A stretch of 64,000 nucleotides of DNA. Origin: an uncultured Armatimonadota bacterium (GTDB lineage: Bacteria; Armatimonadota; Fimbriimonadia; Fimbriimonadales; Fimbriimonadaceae). The stretch lies in NCBI GenBank assembly GCA_903927345.1, contig CAIYMO010000049.1, forward strand, positions 155,005 through 219,004. Reading direction: 5' to 3'. The notes beneath the pieces are model-generated. The model was not told where the DNA came from. It made no database searches and saw nothing but the letters and a program-made list of their open reading frames with translations. The position numbers and the translations under genes were made by a program. This document shows positions 1 through 9,265 of the stretch, piece by piece; position 1 is the first letter of the stretch, and every line of letters starts with the position of its first letter.

Positions 1-127
1 AAGAGATTGCGATCTGTGTTGGGTTTGATCGTGATCGTCCAACGAGGGAACTGCTACTTCTGTCCAAAAGTTGAGCTGCGTTGACCTATTGGAGGGTTGG
101 CACACCTAGTTGAAGTAAGATTCCCCT
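1..127. other. left-edge non-coding stretch
   Basis: No complete gene is seen. Two forward frames are open from the window edge (to stops at about 74 and 84), so the tail of an upstream gene may lie here, but neither fragment is recognisable. The right end carries the -10-like element of the following esterase gene. Confidence 0.4.
116..121 (+). promoter_or_regulatory. -10-like TAAGAT, candidate leaderless promoter
   Basis: TAAGAT ends six bases before the ATG at 128 and no Shine-Dalgarno sequence is present. The same spacing recurs upstream of several genes in this window. Confidence 0.4.
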
Positions 128-967
128 ATGATCTTATCTATATTGTGCTCTCTCAAGATCGGCTTTTCAACCTTGGAACGGGTTCGGTTTGGCGGGTTGG
201 AGCGGGAATTTATTATTGAGGCTCCCGCGAAGCTGTCAAGTCGACCAGGACTGATCTTTGTGTTTCATGGTTTTGGGGATTCGCCGGAGTCGATCCGGGA
301 GTATTCGGGTTTTGGCAGGGAGTTTCAGAAGCATGATTTCGTTGTGATCTATCCTCGGGGGTATCGGAACAAGGAGGGTAAAGCGAATTTTCAGGTTGGG
401 TACGAGTTCCAGGATAAGTCGGTTGATGATGTTGGATTTATGCGAGAGTTGATTTCGATCGCTGAGAAGCGCTTTGGGATCAATCGTGCAAATGTGTTTT
501 CGACAGGAATGTCGAACGGTGGGGATATGTCGTTTTTCCTCGCCCGGCAGAATCCGCCGATCGTGCGAGCGATTGCGCCGATTGCAGGCACGATGATGTC
601 CTGCTGGAAACCATCCTTGAAGAGTTCTCATCCGGTTTCAGTGTTTGCCGTACATGGGACGAAGGACGACGTGACTCGGTGGGACGGGGACCTGAGCAAT
701 CGAGATGGGTGGGGCGCCTACTGGGGGGTTGAGCAGGTCATCGAATGGTGGGTGAAGTCACTAAAGCTCAGTCCGTCATCCAACATGACAGGACCGGCCA
801 AAGACGGTGTCGTTCGCCAGGAGTGGAGGTCGAAGAGTGGGGATGTGGAGTTTAAGTTCTTCAAGGTGATCGGCGGAGGTCATAGCTGGCCTGACTCGGT
901 GACCTCGGCAAAGTCGTCTCTAGCTTATGAGATTTATCAATTCTTTGAGAGCCATCGAGCTAGCTGA
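128..967 (+). CDS. PHB depolymerase-like esterase (alpha/beta hydrolase)
   Basis: The 279-residue product resembles the LpqC/polyhydroxybutyrate depolymerase esterase family. An HG oxyanion motif lies near residues 47-48 and the nucleophile elbow GMSNGG puts the catalytic serine at about 129. A late GGGHSWP supplies the likely catalytic histidine, and the DD in HGTKDD the probable acid. These enzymes hydrolyse ester bonds in polyesters or feruloyl-type substrates; the substrate here cannot be told. The N-terminus is only weakly hydrophobic, so export is uncertain. The start is supported by a -10-like hexamer six bases upstream. Confidence 0.8.
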   Translation: MILSILCSLKIGFSTLERVRFGGLEREFIIEAPAKLSSRPGLIFVFHGFGDSPESIREYSGFGREFQKHDFVVIYPRGYRNKEGKANFQVGYEFQDKSVDDVGFMRELISIAEKRFGINRANVFSTGMSNGGDMSFFLARQNPPIVRAIAPIAGTMMSCWKPSLKSSHPVSVFAVHGTKDDVTRWDGDLSNRDGWGAYWGVEQVIEWWVKSLKLSPSSNMTGPAKDGVVRQEWRSKSGDVEFKFFKVIGGGHSWPDSVTSAKSSLAYEIYQFFESHRAS

Positions 968-979
968 ACCCGAGGTTTT

Positions 980-1183
980 CTAGTCGCGTTTGTATGCGAC
1001 AAGCGCGTTGGCGTGACCGTGACCTAAGCCGTGCTCGGCCTTGAGGAAGTTGACTTGCTCCATGTGCTTCTTGTCCGCAACAGAGTCAAGGAGGTCTAGC
1101 CAGTGGGCGACAGGCTTTCCGTATTTCTTTTCGATAGATGGGAAATAGGAAGCGGGGCCGGAGGGCTTTTCGGGCGTGGACAC
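980..1183 (-). CDS. DUF4287 domain protein
   Basis: This 67-residue protein matches the small DUF4287 family. It has the FPSIEKKYGKP start of the domain and the conserved LKAEHGLGHGHANALV helix near its end. The family has no known biochemical role; it sometimes occurs alone, as here, and sometimes fused to a DUF5655 domain. It lies tail to tail with the esterase gene, with only 12 bases between them. The ferritin-like gene upstream is on the same strand. Confidence 0.75.
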   Translation of the reverse strand: MSTPEKPSGPASYFPSIEKKYGKPVAHWLDLLDSVADKKHMEQVNFLKAEHGLGHGHANALVAYKRD

Positions 1184-1222
1184 TCCGGCATTTTACTCAC
1201 GATCTTCGCCTGAACTAGGCGA

Positions 1223-2122
1223 CTACTTGATGACGCCGTTCATTCCGGAGGGATAGAATCCACCGCTGGTGGCTCCCCCGAAGTAGACGACTTTGATGAC
1301 TTCGGCGGTGTCTCGGGAGTAGGTTAGGCCCCGCTCATCAGTTGGTACGAGATTGGCGGCTCCGGCATTCTCGATCCTCTGGTCGGTGTCTCCGGCGACA
1401 ACCGAGTCGCGGAAGTCGGAGATTTTCTGGGCATTGGTGATGGCGGCTCCCCCAATCTGATAGAGCAAGGTGCGGACGATCCCCGCGTGTTAGGACTCGA
1501 CGCTGAGGAGTCCGGCGGTGGCCTCGATATAGCCCTTATCGGTTACGGAAGGAACTGCGCCTTTATAAGCCGTGACTCCGACGTCTTCGAAGAGGAACGC
1601 CCCGAGGAGGAAGTTCACTTCGTTTGCATACGGGTCAAATGTCGCCCCGATTCCTGCAGCATTTGCGGCGGCATCGAAGCTGGTGTCCAAGTTGAGAGCA
1701 GGGTGCACGATGGCTTTATCTCCGAGCGAGGACCGCAGAAGCCGAACGTGGGCGAGCTCGTCGGCGGCTATTTCGGCGGCGTATTGGCGAATTGCGTTGG
1801 TTGCGAAGGTGACTTGGCGACCACCCGTGACGGCTCCGGCACCGACTCCGCGATCGTTCGCCCCGAGTCCGACGCCGGTGGTGGCAAGAAGGTAGTACTC
1901 GGCTTCGAGGAATTCGAGGTTGAGCGCAAAGTTGAGAACGTTGATATCGACGGTGTTGCCTGATTCGAAGGTCGAGGTTCCAAACCCACCGCAACCGCTG
2001 AGAATGCTGGCAGTGAGGAGTCCAACTCCGCTGCCGACCATCGTCTTGAGAAGCTTTCGGCGTTCGAATCTACTCTCGACGATTCGTTCAGACGCGATGA
2101 TCAGTTCTTGAGTTGCTTCCAT
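1223..2122 (-). pseudogene. ferritin-like (ferritin_2) Tat lipoprotein, interrupted by an in-frame stop
   Basis: The reading frame is one gene broken by a single TAA at 1490-1492; the same frame resumes at once and continues to 1223. The start at 2122 is preferred because AAAGG lies six bases upstream and the next residues form a twin-arginine signal (RRKLLK, a hydrophobic stretch, then lipobox LSGC). The four-helix ferritin-like fold is recognisable from metal-ligand motifs such as LEAEYY and DELAHVR. The stop falls inside the last ligand pair, reading E-S-stop-H-A-G where homologues have a residue such as tyrosine. The family includes desiccation-related proteins (PCC13-62 type). A truncated product would lack the last metal-binding helix. 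Confidence 0.75.
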
Positions 2123-2244
2123 GGATACCTTTGCTTGCCAGGAGGACCCGGCAATACCCAGTATCGTTGAGGATGGGGCGATCAGCAAGTCGCCTCTTTT
2201 GCGCCCCTGCAAAGGCTGTCAGTTGGACAGTGACGCTTTTGTGC

Positions 2245-4293
2245 CTAGCCGGGGAATTCGAAATCGCCGCCGTGTAACAGCGTTTCGTGGGAGATCGGCG
2301 TGGGTGGATAGTCAAGATCGTGGTTCGGCTTGAGGTTGAGGAATGAACCATCTTCCATAGTAATGCTTGCTTCGTCGAAGAGCATGGATCCGACGATATA
2401 TTCAGGTTTACCTGGGCAAAATGGAAAGAATCCGAGACTGCTGAAGAGGAACCAGCACGCCATTTCGCCGTTGTCCTCATCGCCGCAGAAACCTTCGGGG
2501 GTGTACATTTCGTTCATCACGCGCTTGAGCAGGTGGCGTCCATAGCGACGCATTTCGGGGTCGGCGGACTGCATGAAGAAGTAGATGACGTGGTGAACGG
2601 GCTGGTTGCTGTGGGCGTATTGGCCAAAGTTGGCTTGGGCCATTTCGGTCATTTCGTGGATCTCGAAGCCGTAGTGGCCGACCTCGAAGTTGGGCGGGGT
2701 CTCGAACATCTTCTTGAGTTTTTCGAGGAAGGGTTGTTCGCCGCCGAAGAGTTCGGCAAGGCCTTCGGGGTCGTGTTGGACGGCCCAACTGGCTTGCCAG
2801 GGACCACCTTCGACGTAGGGACCGCCCCATTCGAATTCGCGGAAGTGGGCCCAGTCGCCATTGGCGTGCTTGGCGCGCATGAAGCCTACTTCTGAGTCGA
2901 AGAGGTGCTTGTAGTTTTGGGCTCTCTGTTCTAGCTCTGAGGAGTCTTGCCCCAGGGCATTTTGGACTTGGGCGATGCACCAGTCGTCGTAGGCATAGTC
3001 GAGGGAGCGGGCGACGCTACCCTCGACGGTTTCTTCGCTGACGTAGCCTCTGGCCAAGTAATCTTCGATACCGAGGCGGCCGTAAGCGCCTTCCTCGTCG
3101 CCTTTTTGGTAGGCGTGTTTGAGCATGCCTTCGAGGGCTTTTTCGGTGTCGAAGCCTTCGACGCCTTTGACGACGGCGTCGGCGATGACGGCGTCGATGT
3201 GCGTTCCGACCATGCAGGCTCGGTAGCCGGGGGTCGCCCATTGGGGGAACCAGCCTCCTTCTTCGTAGGCTTTGATCCACCCTTGGATGGCTTTGCTACT
3301 TCGGCTCGGGAAGAAGAGGTTGTACCAAGGGTAGACGGTCCGATAGGTGTCCCAGAATCCGTTGTCGGTGGTTGCTTCGCCGAGTTCGGTTTTTCCGGTG
3401 TAGAAGCTGTAGTGATGGGGCTTGCCATCGGCGTCGAACTCGTGGGTTTCGCGGGGGAAGAGGCAGGCTCGGTAGAGGCAGTGGGCGAAAGTTTTGAGGT
3501 GGGTTTCTTGGCCTTTGAGATCGAAACGGTTGAAGATGTTCTCCCAGGCACTGCTCGCGCTACGGCTTTGAGAGTCATTGATGATGTTCTGCTCAGCCTG
3601 ATCGTAGCTGATAAACGAAACTCCGATTTCCACGCCTGTTCCCAGAGGTTCGGAGTTAATCAAGCCAAAATCGAGAAAGAGACGATCTTCGTTGACCTGC
3701 TCGACACTGAATGACGCTGAAAACTTGAAAACGTAAAACGTCGAGAAGCTGTCTGAAGTCCCACCGCATGATTTCGTCACGCGAACTCTCAACTGCGCTT
3801 CTCCAGTCTCAAAGTCTGCGAAGCCTTCAACCAAGAACCGATTTCGTGTTCCTGCTAGGATTGGTAGTTGTTCTGTGGCCGGAAACTTAATGTCTGGTCC
3901 CCAAGCCAACTTTGCGCCGGTTCTTCTTGCGAAAAGGTGACAAAGAATCCCATAGCGCTGGAGGAACACTACTGCTTTGTCAGGTTGCAGGCCGCTGCCA
4001 TATGCACTCGACCTTCCTTCTGGGTCGAGCCTTGGGGGCTCGCCGGTGAAGGGCATGAAGATGAGTTGGCCGTAGTCGCCCATCCAGGGGCTGGGTTGGT
4101 GGGTGGCTCGGAAGCCTTGGAATTTATGGTGGTCGGGATGGAAGAACCAGCGGGACTCGTTGGTTTGAATTGTCCAGTGGGTGTGGCCCCAGGGATAGGC
4201 GATGAGGGGGAGACTGTTTCCGGTGCTGAATCCGTGGTGCGAGTCGGTTCCGGCGAGGACGTTAACCAGGCTATAGAGTTCACTTCCCTTCAT
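2245..4293 (-). CDS. GH92 family alpha-mannosidase
   Basis: The 682-residue product carries family 92 glycoside hydrolase hallmarks: an N-terminal beta-sandwich region with GTDSHHGFSTGN, the central DNGFWDTYRTVYPW and EGGWFPQWATPGY blocks, and the late GDEDNGEMACWFLFSSLGF active-site segment. GH92 enzymes are calcium-dependent exo-alpha-mannosidases acting on N-glycan-like or fungal mannan substrates. No signal peptide is seen, so unlike most family members this one may be cytoplasmic or surface-bound by other means. A TAAACT hexamer lies ten bases before the ATG. The HEAT-like gene upstream is 13 bases away on the same strand. Confidence 0.88.
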   Translation of the reverse strand: MKGSELYSLVNVLAGTDSHHGFSTGNSLPLIAYPWGHTHWTIQTNESRWFFHPDHHKFQGFRATHQPSPWMGDYGQLIFMPFTGEPPRLDPEGRSSAYGSGLQPDKAVVFLQRYGILCHLFARRTGAKLAWGPDIKFPATEQLPILAGTRNRFLVEGFADFETGEAQLRVRVTKSCGGTSDSFSTFYVFKFSASFSVEQVNEDRLFLDFGLINSEPLGTGVEIGVSFISYDQAEQNIINDSQSRSASSAWENIFNRFDLKGQETHLKTFAHCLYRACLFPRETHEFDADGKPHHYSFYTGKTELGEATTDNGFWDTYRTVYPWYNLFFPSRSSKAIQGWIKAYEEGGWFPQWATPGYRACMVGTHIDAVIADAVVKGVEGFDTEKALEGMLKHAYQKGDEEGAYGRLGIEDYLARGYVSEETVEGSVARSLDYAYDDWCIAQVQNALGQDSSELEQRAQNYKHLFDSEVGFMRAKHANGDWAHFREFEWGGPYVEGGPWQASWAVQHDPEGLAELFGGEQPFLEKLKKMFETPPNFEVGHYGFEIHEMTEMAQANFGQYAHSNQPVHHVIYFFMQSADPEMRRYGRHLLKRVMNEMYTPEGFCGDEDNGEMACWFLFSSLGFFPFCPGKPEYIVGSMLFDEASITMEDGSFLNLKPNHDLDYPPTPISHETLLHGGDFEFPG

Positions 4294-4306
4294 GCGCGAT
4301 GCGAGT

Positions 4307-4927
4307 TTACTTGGCGGCCGATTCTTCGAGAAGTCGGCATTCCAGTTGGTCGAGGGCGTCTTTGGCGTACATTCTCACATTGTGGTCTGGGTGCGCTAGA
4401 TACGGGATTACCGTGGCACGGTAGGATTCTGGCTCAGCGTGCCAGACTGCGTACGTCAGACCCATGAGGGCGGCAGTGATGTCCTGCCAATGATCGAACG
4501 TCGGAATCAGCTTCATCACTAGGTTCTGATCGTAGCATTGCCGCTCAAGACCGAGTCCACAAACCGCCTCTGCACGGAGATAGGGGTGGACGGAAGGGCT
4601 TAAGAGCGAGACGAGTAATTCGTGAGTCTTTGGAGTATCTGCAGAGCCTAAAACGAAAAAGATTGCCTGCACACGACTGATAAGCGATTGATTAACCTGT
4701 GTGCGAGAGAAGTCACGGTTCATTTCGAAGATCAAGGCAGTCAATGCCCTCGCTCCCCGACGGTAGCCGGTGTACGTAAGGAGGGCCGTTAGCTGGATCG
4801 CTTCTGAAGGGGGGTTACAGATGAGTTTGAGGAGTTTGCCTTGCTTGGAAAATCGACCCGTTGACTCCATAAAGGGCGCAAGTTCCTGCTGATTTCGTTC
4901 AACTACCTCTTGATAAGTCAGCGCCAC
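4307..4927 (-). CDS. HEAT-repeat-like helical protein
   Basis: This 206-residue protein is predicted all-helical, with repeated paired helices typical of HEAT or armadillo folds. A clear unit near the C-terminus ends with HPDHNVRMYAKDALDQLE. It has no catalytic motif, signal peptide or membrane segment, so a scaffold role is the most that can be inferred. The start is GTG, with TGTACT six bases upstream. It precedes the GH92 gene by 13 bases and is divergent from hslU. Confidence 0.6.
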   Translation of the reverse strand: MALTYQEVVERNQQELAPFMESTGRFSKQGKLLKLICNPPSEAIQLTALLTYTGYRRGARALTALIFEMNRDFSRTQVNQSLISRVQAIFFVLGSADTPKTHELLVSLLSPSVHPYLRAEAVCGLGLERQCYDQNLVMKLIPTFDHWQDITAALMGLTYAVWHAEPESYRATVIPYLAHPDHNVRMYAKDALDQLECRLLEESAAK

Positions 4928-4993
4928 GGTTCCAGTACACCCGGTTCGCTCCGAAGCAGTTTCGACAACCAGGAAAACAACACTAGAACTTGA

Positions 4994-6445
4994 ATGCTGG
5001 ATGAGTTTGATTTAACGCACATGAATTCTTGTGAGAATGAGGAGGTCAAGCCTGGCTATGTCAGAATCAGAGTTGTGAACGTTCCTCCGGTCGAAGACCT
5101 TACTCCGCGCCAGATAGTGGCGGAGCTTGATAAGTACATCATCGGCCAGAATGCCGCGAAGAAGGCGATTGCGGTTGCTTTGCGGAACCGGTATCGGCGT
5201 CAGCAGTTGCCAGAGGCTGAGCGTGCGGACGTGATGCCGAAGAACATCTTGATGATGGGACCGACGGGTGTTGGAAAGACCGAGATTGCGCGGCGGTTGG
5301 CGCAGTTAGCGCGGGCTCCGTTTGTGAAAGTGGAGGCAACGAAATTCACTGAGGTGGGCTACGTGGGGCGCGATGTTGAATCGATGATCCGCGATTTGGT
5401 GGCTACGGCGGTTCGGCTGGTTGAAGTCGAAAAGCAGCAAGCGGTAGAGGTAGAGGCGACCCAGTTTGCCCTGGACCGCGTCGTTGAGCTCCTCGACCAG
5501 GAGTTGAATTCCGATGTGATCTACCCAGACGATGAGGAGATTGATTGGGATCGGCGCTCTGCGGAGATTGAGCGGCGCAAGGCAATTCTTCGGCACGAGA
5601 TCACTCAAGGAATGCACGATGACAAGTTCATCGAGTTCGATGTTGAGGAGCCATCGAATCCGTTCTTGCAAGTGTTCACGCCGGGCGGGATGGAGGAAAT
5701 GGGCTTTGACATGAACCAGCTAACCAATCCCTTTGGCAACAAGCGGGTCATGCGGAAGGCGACGGTCGCGGAGTCCATGACATTACTTAAGGAAGAAGAG
5801 GCTGGGAAGCTTGTGGATCGACATTCGGTACACCGTGAGGCGGTTCAGCGGGCCGAACAGACGGGAATCATCTTTATCGATGAGATCGATAAAGTAGCAG
5901 GAAAAGGCGGGGGATCTGGGCCGGACGTTTCGCGCGAAGGCGTTCAGCGGGACCTGTTGCCAATCATCGAAGGTTCGACAGTGCAAACGAAGTTTGGACC
6001 TGTTTCGACGGAGCACATTCTCTTTGTGGCGGCTGGGGCGTTTCATATGTCCAAGCCGAGTGACCTTATTCCAGAGCTTCAGGGGCGATTGCCGATTCGA
6101 GTTGAGTTGGAAGCGCTTTCTGACGTTGACTTCAACCGAATTTTGACTGAGCCGCGCAATGCGCTGGTGGGCCAATATCAGAAGCTTCTGAAGGTTGATG
6201 GGGTTGAGGTTTCGTTCTCCGCGAGCGGAATCAAGGAGATTGCTCGGCTTGCGGCACAGGTGAACGCAACGACAGATAACATCGGGGCAAGGCGATTGCA
6301 GACGATGATGGAACTGTTGCTCCAAGACGTGCTATTTGAGGCTCCCGAGGGCGCTCAGGGCAAAATTGAGTTTGATGAGAAGGCAGTACGAGAAAAGCTT
6401 GAGGGATATGTCGCAAACCTTGAGCGCGCAAAGATGATGGTATGA
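4994..6445 (+). CDS. hslU: HslU-type AAA+ unfoldase ATPase
   Basis: The product matches the ATPase of the HslUV (ClpYQ) protease. It has the LTPRQIVAELDKYIIGQ start, Walker A GPTGVGKT at 89-96, pore loop GYVG near 122-125, an intermediate I-domain, Walker B FIDEIDK at 294-300 and a sensor region. HslU normally unfolds substrates and feeds them to the HslV peptidase ring. No hslV lies beside it. The C-terminus ends NLERAKMMV rather than the usual DLSRFIL-type tail that docks into HslV. The start is uncertain; a second in-frame ATG lies at 5021. Its stop overlaps the next start as ATGA. Confidence 0.93.
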   Translation: MLDEFDLTHMNSCENEEVKPGYVRIRVVNVPPVEDLTPRQIVAELDKYIIGQNAAKKAIAVALRNRYRRQQLPEAERADVMPKNILMMGPTGVGKTEIARRLAQLARAPFVKVEATKFTEVGYVGRDVESMIRDLVATAVRLVEVEKQQAVEVEATQFALDRVVELLDQELNSDVIYPDDEEIDWDRRSAEIERRKAILRHEITQGMHDDKFIEFDVEEPSNPFLQVFTPGGMEEMGFDMNQLTNPFGNKRVMRKATVAESMTLLKEEEAGKLVDRHSVHREAVQRAEQTGIIFIDEIDKVAGKGGGSGPDVSREGVQRDLLPIIEGSTVQTKFGPVSTEHILFVAAGAFHMSKPSDLIPELQGRLPIRVELEALSDVDFNRILTEPRNALVGQYQKLLKVDGVEVSFSASGIKEIARLAAQVNATTDNIGARRLQTMMELLLQDVLFEAPEGAQGKIEFDEKAVREKLEGYVANLERAKMMV

Positions 6446-7731
6446 AAAAGACTGCTTCTTACTTGTTGGTGCTACTGAGTTCGATGAGTTTCGGTCAGAT
6501 GTGGACGGAGCTTGAAAAAGACCAGATTATTCGCTACTGGAATGAGCCCAATCGATACGTTACGGCATCAACCGGTAAGCCGGGGGTTCGACTCACGGTT
6601 GATGGTTCAAAATGGCTCTGGGAGTACAACAGGCGGCGCGGGAAGGGAAAGACTAATCCTGGCTTGGTACCACCACCCTCGAGTGACCAGGAAGCGAAGT
6701 GGGAGAAGTGGATTGATGCGCGGGTTGCCTATGATCGATGGCGGGCTCAGCCATTGGCAGTTGTGGTTCCCGATCCTGGCCCCGCTCCAGCGGATTTGGT
6801 TGAACTTGCCGGAAATCCGCCGCAGTTTGCGTCGCTCGTAACCCCGAACAAGCATGTCGTTACGATTGATGGCAAGCAGTTCGCTTATGAGGACAACCTG
6901 GATATGCGGCCCAGATTCGCGTATTACCGATTTACGGACGGAGTTCGGTCGTTTGGGACAAAGCTGGGGACACTACCTCCGGAGGAGTTGAACCTGATTC
7001 TCGATACCGCTGGGGTTGATGCTTCGGCAGCAAAGGTGTTCAAGGCGGTGTCCCTTTTGGAAGGTGGCTTTGACTCGCTGAATACGTATGACACCGGCTT
7101 CATCTCCGTAGGTTTCATTCAGTTTGCGGCGCTTGCGGAGGGCGGACACTCGTTAGGACAAACACTCTTGCAATTCAAGACCGATGATCCGATCGGATTT
7201 GGGAAGGATTTCCGACGTTTTGGGATCGACGTTACTCCGACAGGCTTAGTCGTAGCTCTAGATACTAACAATCGAGACGAACGCGTTGGGGCAGGTGCAA
7301 ACCAGCAGGCGATTAAGGATAAGAGGCTCGCGGCAGTATTCCAGAGAGCTGGTCAGTTTTCTGCTTATCGCGTCGCTCAAGTCAAGACAGCGAAGCGTAT
7401 GTACTGGCCTGCCAAGGAGAAGTGGTCGATCAAGAAGCCGACGGGAGAAATAATCTCGGGAACGCTGGATGAGATCATTTCAAGCGAAGCGGCGATGGCG
7501 ATCTTCCTGGATCGGAAGGTGAACACCGGGAGCCTTGGATTCCTGAACGCCGTATTACAGGCAATTGCCGATGATCAGCAGGAGTATTGCGTCGATGTAT
7601 TGAAGCGCTTCGAGGGGATCTTGGTGGAGACCCTTTGGTATCGATACAACCCCAACGGTGATACCGTGCTTACCAAGCCCCAGCCATGCGAGATGCTTCC
7701 CGCCGTTATGGAGAAGTTCAAGCGCTCTTAA
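6442..7731 (+). CDS. secreted lysozyme-like protein of unknown specificity
   Basis: The first 19 residues form a signal peptide (lysines, then a hydrophobic stretch ending SMSFGQ). The middle of the 429-residue protein contains LEGGFDSLNTYDTGFISVGFIQF. This resembles the catalytic-core pattern of lysozyme-superfamily peptidoglycan hydrolases, in which a glutamate is followed by N-x-YD-x-G and S-x-G-x-x-QF. The N-terminal 120 residues are rich in tryptophan and proline and not recognised. The gene overlaps hslU by four bases, so translation is probably coupled. A murein-cleaving role is inferred from the motif only. Confidence 0.55.
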   Translation: MKKTASYLLVLLSSMSFGQMWTELEKDQIIRYWNEPNRYVTASTGKPGVRLTVDGSKWLWEYNRRRGKGKTNPGLVPPPSSDQEAKWEKWIDARVAYDRWRAQPLAVVVPDPGPAPADLVELAGNPPQFASLVTPNKHVVTIDGKQFAYEDNLDMRPRFAYYRFTDGVRSFGTKLGTLPPEELNLILDTAGVDASAAKVFKAVSLLEGGFDSLNTYDTGFISVGFIQFAALAEGGHSLGQTLLQFKTDDPIGFGKDFRRFGIDVTPTGLVVALDTNNRDERVGAGANQQAIKDKRLAAVFQRAGQFSAYRVAQVKTAKRMYWPAKEKWSIKKPTGEIISGTLDEIISSEAAMAIFLDRKVNTGSLGFLNAVLQAIADDQQEYCVDVLKRFEGILVETLWYRYNPNGDTVLTKPQPCEMLPAVMEKFKRS

Positions 7732-7738
7732 CCGCTGA

Positions 7739-8452
7739 CTACCAACCAAGCGGCTTTTGCATGTGGAAGAAGCCTCCGGTGGGACCGTCCTCTGGCAACG
7801 TAGCCAGCCAGACGCTGGTCTTTGCGCCGTCAGGAATCTTCATAGGAGCCTGCTCTCCGCCCATATCGGTCTGCACCCATCCAGGGTGGGCTGAGTTGAC
7901 TTTTATGTTCGTACTCCTAAGCTCTTTAGCTAGGAGAACCGTGAACATATTGAGCGCAGCTTTACTCGAGCAGTACGCCACAGCAGCGTTATAGTCCTTA
8001 AGCTCGCGGGAGTCAGATTGATTGGTTAACGAACCAATATTGGATGTAAGGTTAACGATTCTTCCGGCTTCGCTCTTCTTCAAGAGCGGGAGGAGTGCTT
8101 GGGTCAGGGCGATGACTCCGAATACATTGGTTTCGTACGTTTCGCGCAGGAGATCTTGCGAGACTTCTGAGGGCGGAACTCCCCAGTCGAGACCGACTCC
8201 CGCGTTGTTGATCAAAATGTCGAGCCCGCCGTGATTTGCCTCGATACTCTTTGCCAGGTCAGCGAACGAATCACTTGCCGTCATGTCCACATGAACAAAG
8301 GTCGCACCATTTCCGAGATCCGTTGCTGCCTGACTTCCCTTTTCAGCATCACGCGCTCCAACGAGCACGGTGTAACCGAGTGCGAGAAGCTGCTTGGCAG
8401 TCTCGAGGCCGATTCCCTTGTTTGCGCCTGTAATGAGTGCGATCTTGCTCAT
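7739..8452 (-). CDS. short-chain dehydrogenase/reductase
   Basis: This 237-residue classical SDR has the Rossmann motif TGANKGIG at 8-15, the structural NNAG motif, a serine in NLTSNIGS and the catalytic YCSSK pair. The family performs NAD(P)-dependent carbonyl or alcohol redox reactions. The sequence most resembles plant-type carbonyl reductase (CBR1-like) relatives, and the substrate is not predictable. The gene starts 14 bases after the end of the barrel-like gene on the same strand, so the two may be co-transcribed. Confidence 0.9.
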   Translation of the reverse strand: MSKIALITGANKGIGLETAKQLLALGYTVLVGARDAEKGSQAATDLGNGATFVHVDMTASDSFADLAKSIEANHGGLDILINNAGVGLDWGVPPSEVSQDLLRETYETNVFGVIALTQALLPLLKKSEAGRIVNLTSNIGSLTNQSDSRELKDYNAAVAYCSSKAALNMFTVLLAKELRSTNIKVNSAHPGWVQTDMGGEQAPMKIPDGAKTSVWLATLPEDGPTGGFFHMQKPLGW

Positions 8453-8466
8453 ATTGCTCAGTTAAC

Positions 8467-9168
8467 CTAAAACCGAATCGCCAAGCCGATGGAAGCGTAA
8501 TTGACCCAAGCAAAGGAATAGACCCTAGGCACATCGGCACCTCCTTCGAGGGTTCGCAGTCCGAGATAGATATCCTGGTAGGCGTTGATTCGCTTGTTGA
8601 GTTGCACGCCGATATCGAAAGCCCTTCCGGGACCGCCGGCGAGGCCGTCAAAGTCGAAAGTCGCGCTCCACCCGTTACCCATATCCTCGTAGCCCGACAC
8701 GTGAAGTAGTGGCACGATTCCGCGTGGGTCCAGCTCGGATCTCGAAAGAGCACCCTGGCGCAGGGTTACTTCGGCGTCGCGGATTTTTAGGGTGTAGCCG
8801 AACTTCCAGTTTCGGTTGGGCGACGAGAACCATGGGCGCCGGTAAGTAAGACGGTAGGAGTTGAATTGATAAGTTCCGGATGCGGCACCGCTTGCAAAAG
8901 TAGCGTCTTGGAAGTTGACAGGACCGTTGAGGGTTCCCGTGCCGGAGATGCGGAACGGGGCATAGAGCAACCTCCACTCTTCTTCTTCCGACTTCTTCCA
9001 TGTGAGTTCAACGCGAGAGAATTGGAACCCCCCGCGCCCCGTGACGTCGGTCATCGAAAAATCTGTCCCCGAGGAACCCGGGATGCGCTGATCGTTTCGG
9101 TTGACAAACGCAGAACCACTTTCGAACTTTAGGGTGAATTGAGGTTGTGGCGGAAGAGTATCGAACAT
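8467..9168 (-). CDS. beta-strand-rich protein, possibly a porin-like barrel
   Basis: The 233-residue product consists largely of alternating amphipathic strands (YRLTYRRPW, WKFGYTLKIRDAEV, YASIGLAIRF) and ends in phenylalanine, as outer-membrane barrels do. A stop lies seven codons upstream of this ATG in frame, so no signal peptide can be added. Either export uses another route or the gene lost its 5' end. It is not recognised as any named family. Confidence 0.55.
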   Translation of the reverse strand: MFDTLPPQPQFTLKFESGSAFVNRNDQRIPGSSGTDFSMTDVTGRGGFQFSRVELTWKKSEEEEWRLLYAPFRISGTGTLNGPVNFQDATFASGAASGTYQFNSYRLTYRRPWFSSPNRNWKFGYTLKIRDAEVTLRQGALSRSELDPRGIVPLLHVSGYEDMGNGWSATFDFDGLAGGPGRAFDIGVQLNKRINAYQDIYLGLRTLEGGADVPRVYSFAWVNYASIGLAIRF

Positions 9169-9265
9169 GGTAGTTGCTACGCCTGATCAAGGGGAAACGT
9201 TGGCACTTTTGAATCGGGCTTATCTGGGAGGTTGGGGGTAGGATTTCGTGTCAATCCGATTTGCA

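Noticed and set aside
1490..1492. Recoded stop (selenocysteine-like) in the ferritin-like gene
   Set aside because: The codon is TAA, not TGA, so the SelB-like gene in this window offers no explanation.
2947..3714. 255-codon open frame antisense to the GH92 gene
   Set aside because: It mirrors the codon bias of the real gene (Val/Asp/Gly/Phe-rich) and has no recognisable domain; GH92 is well supported on the other strand.
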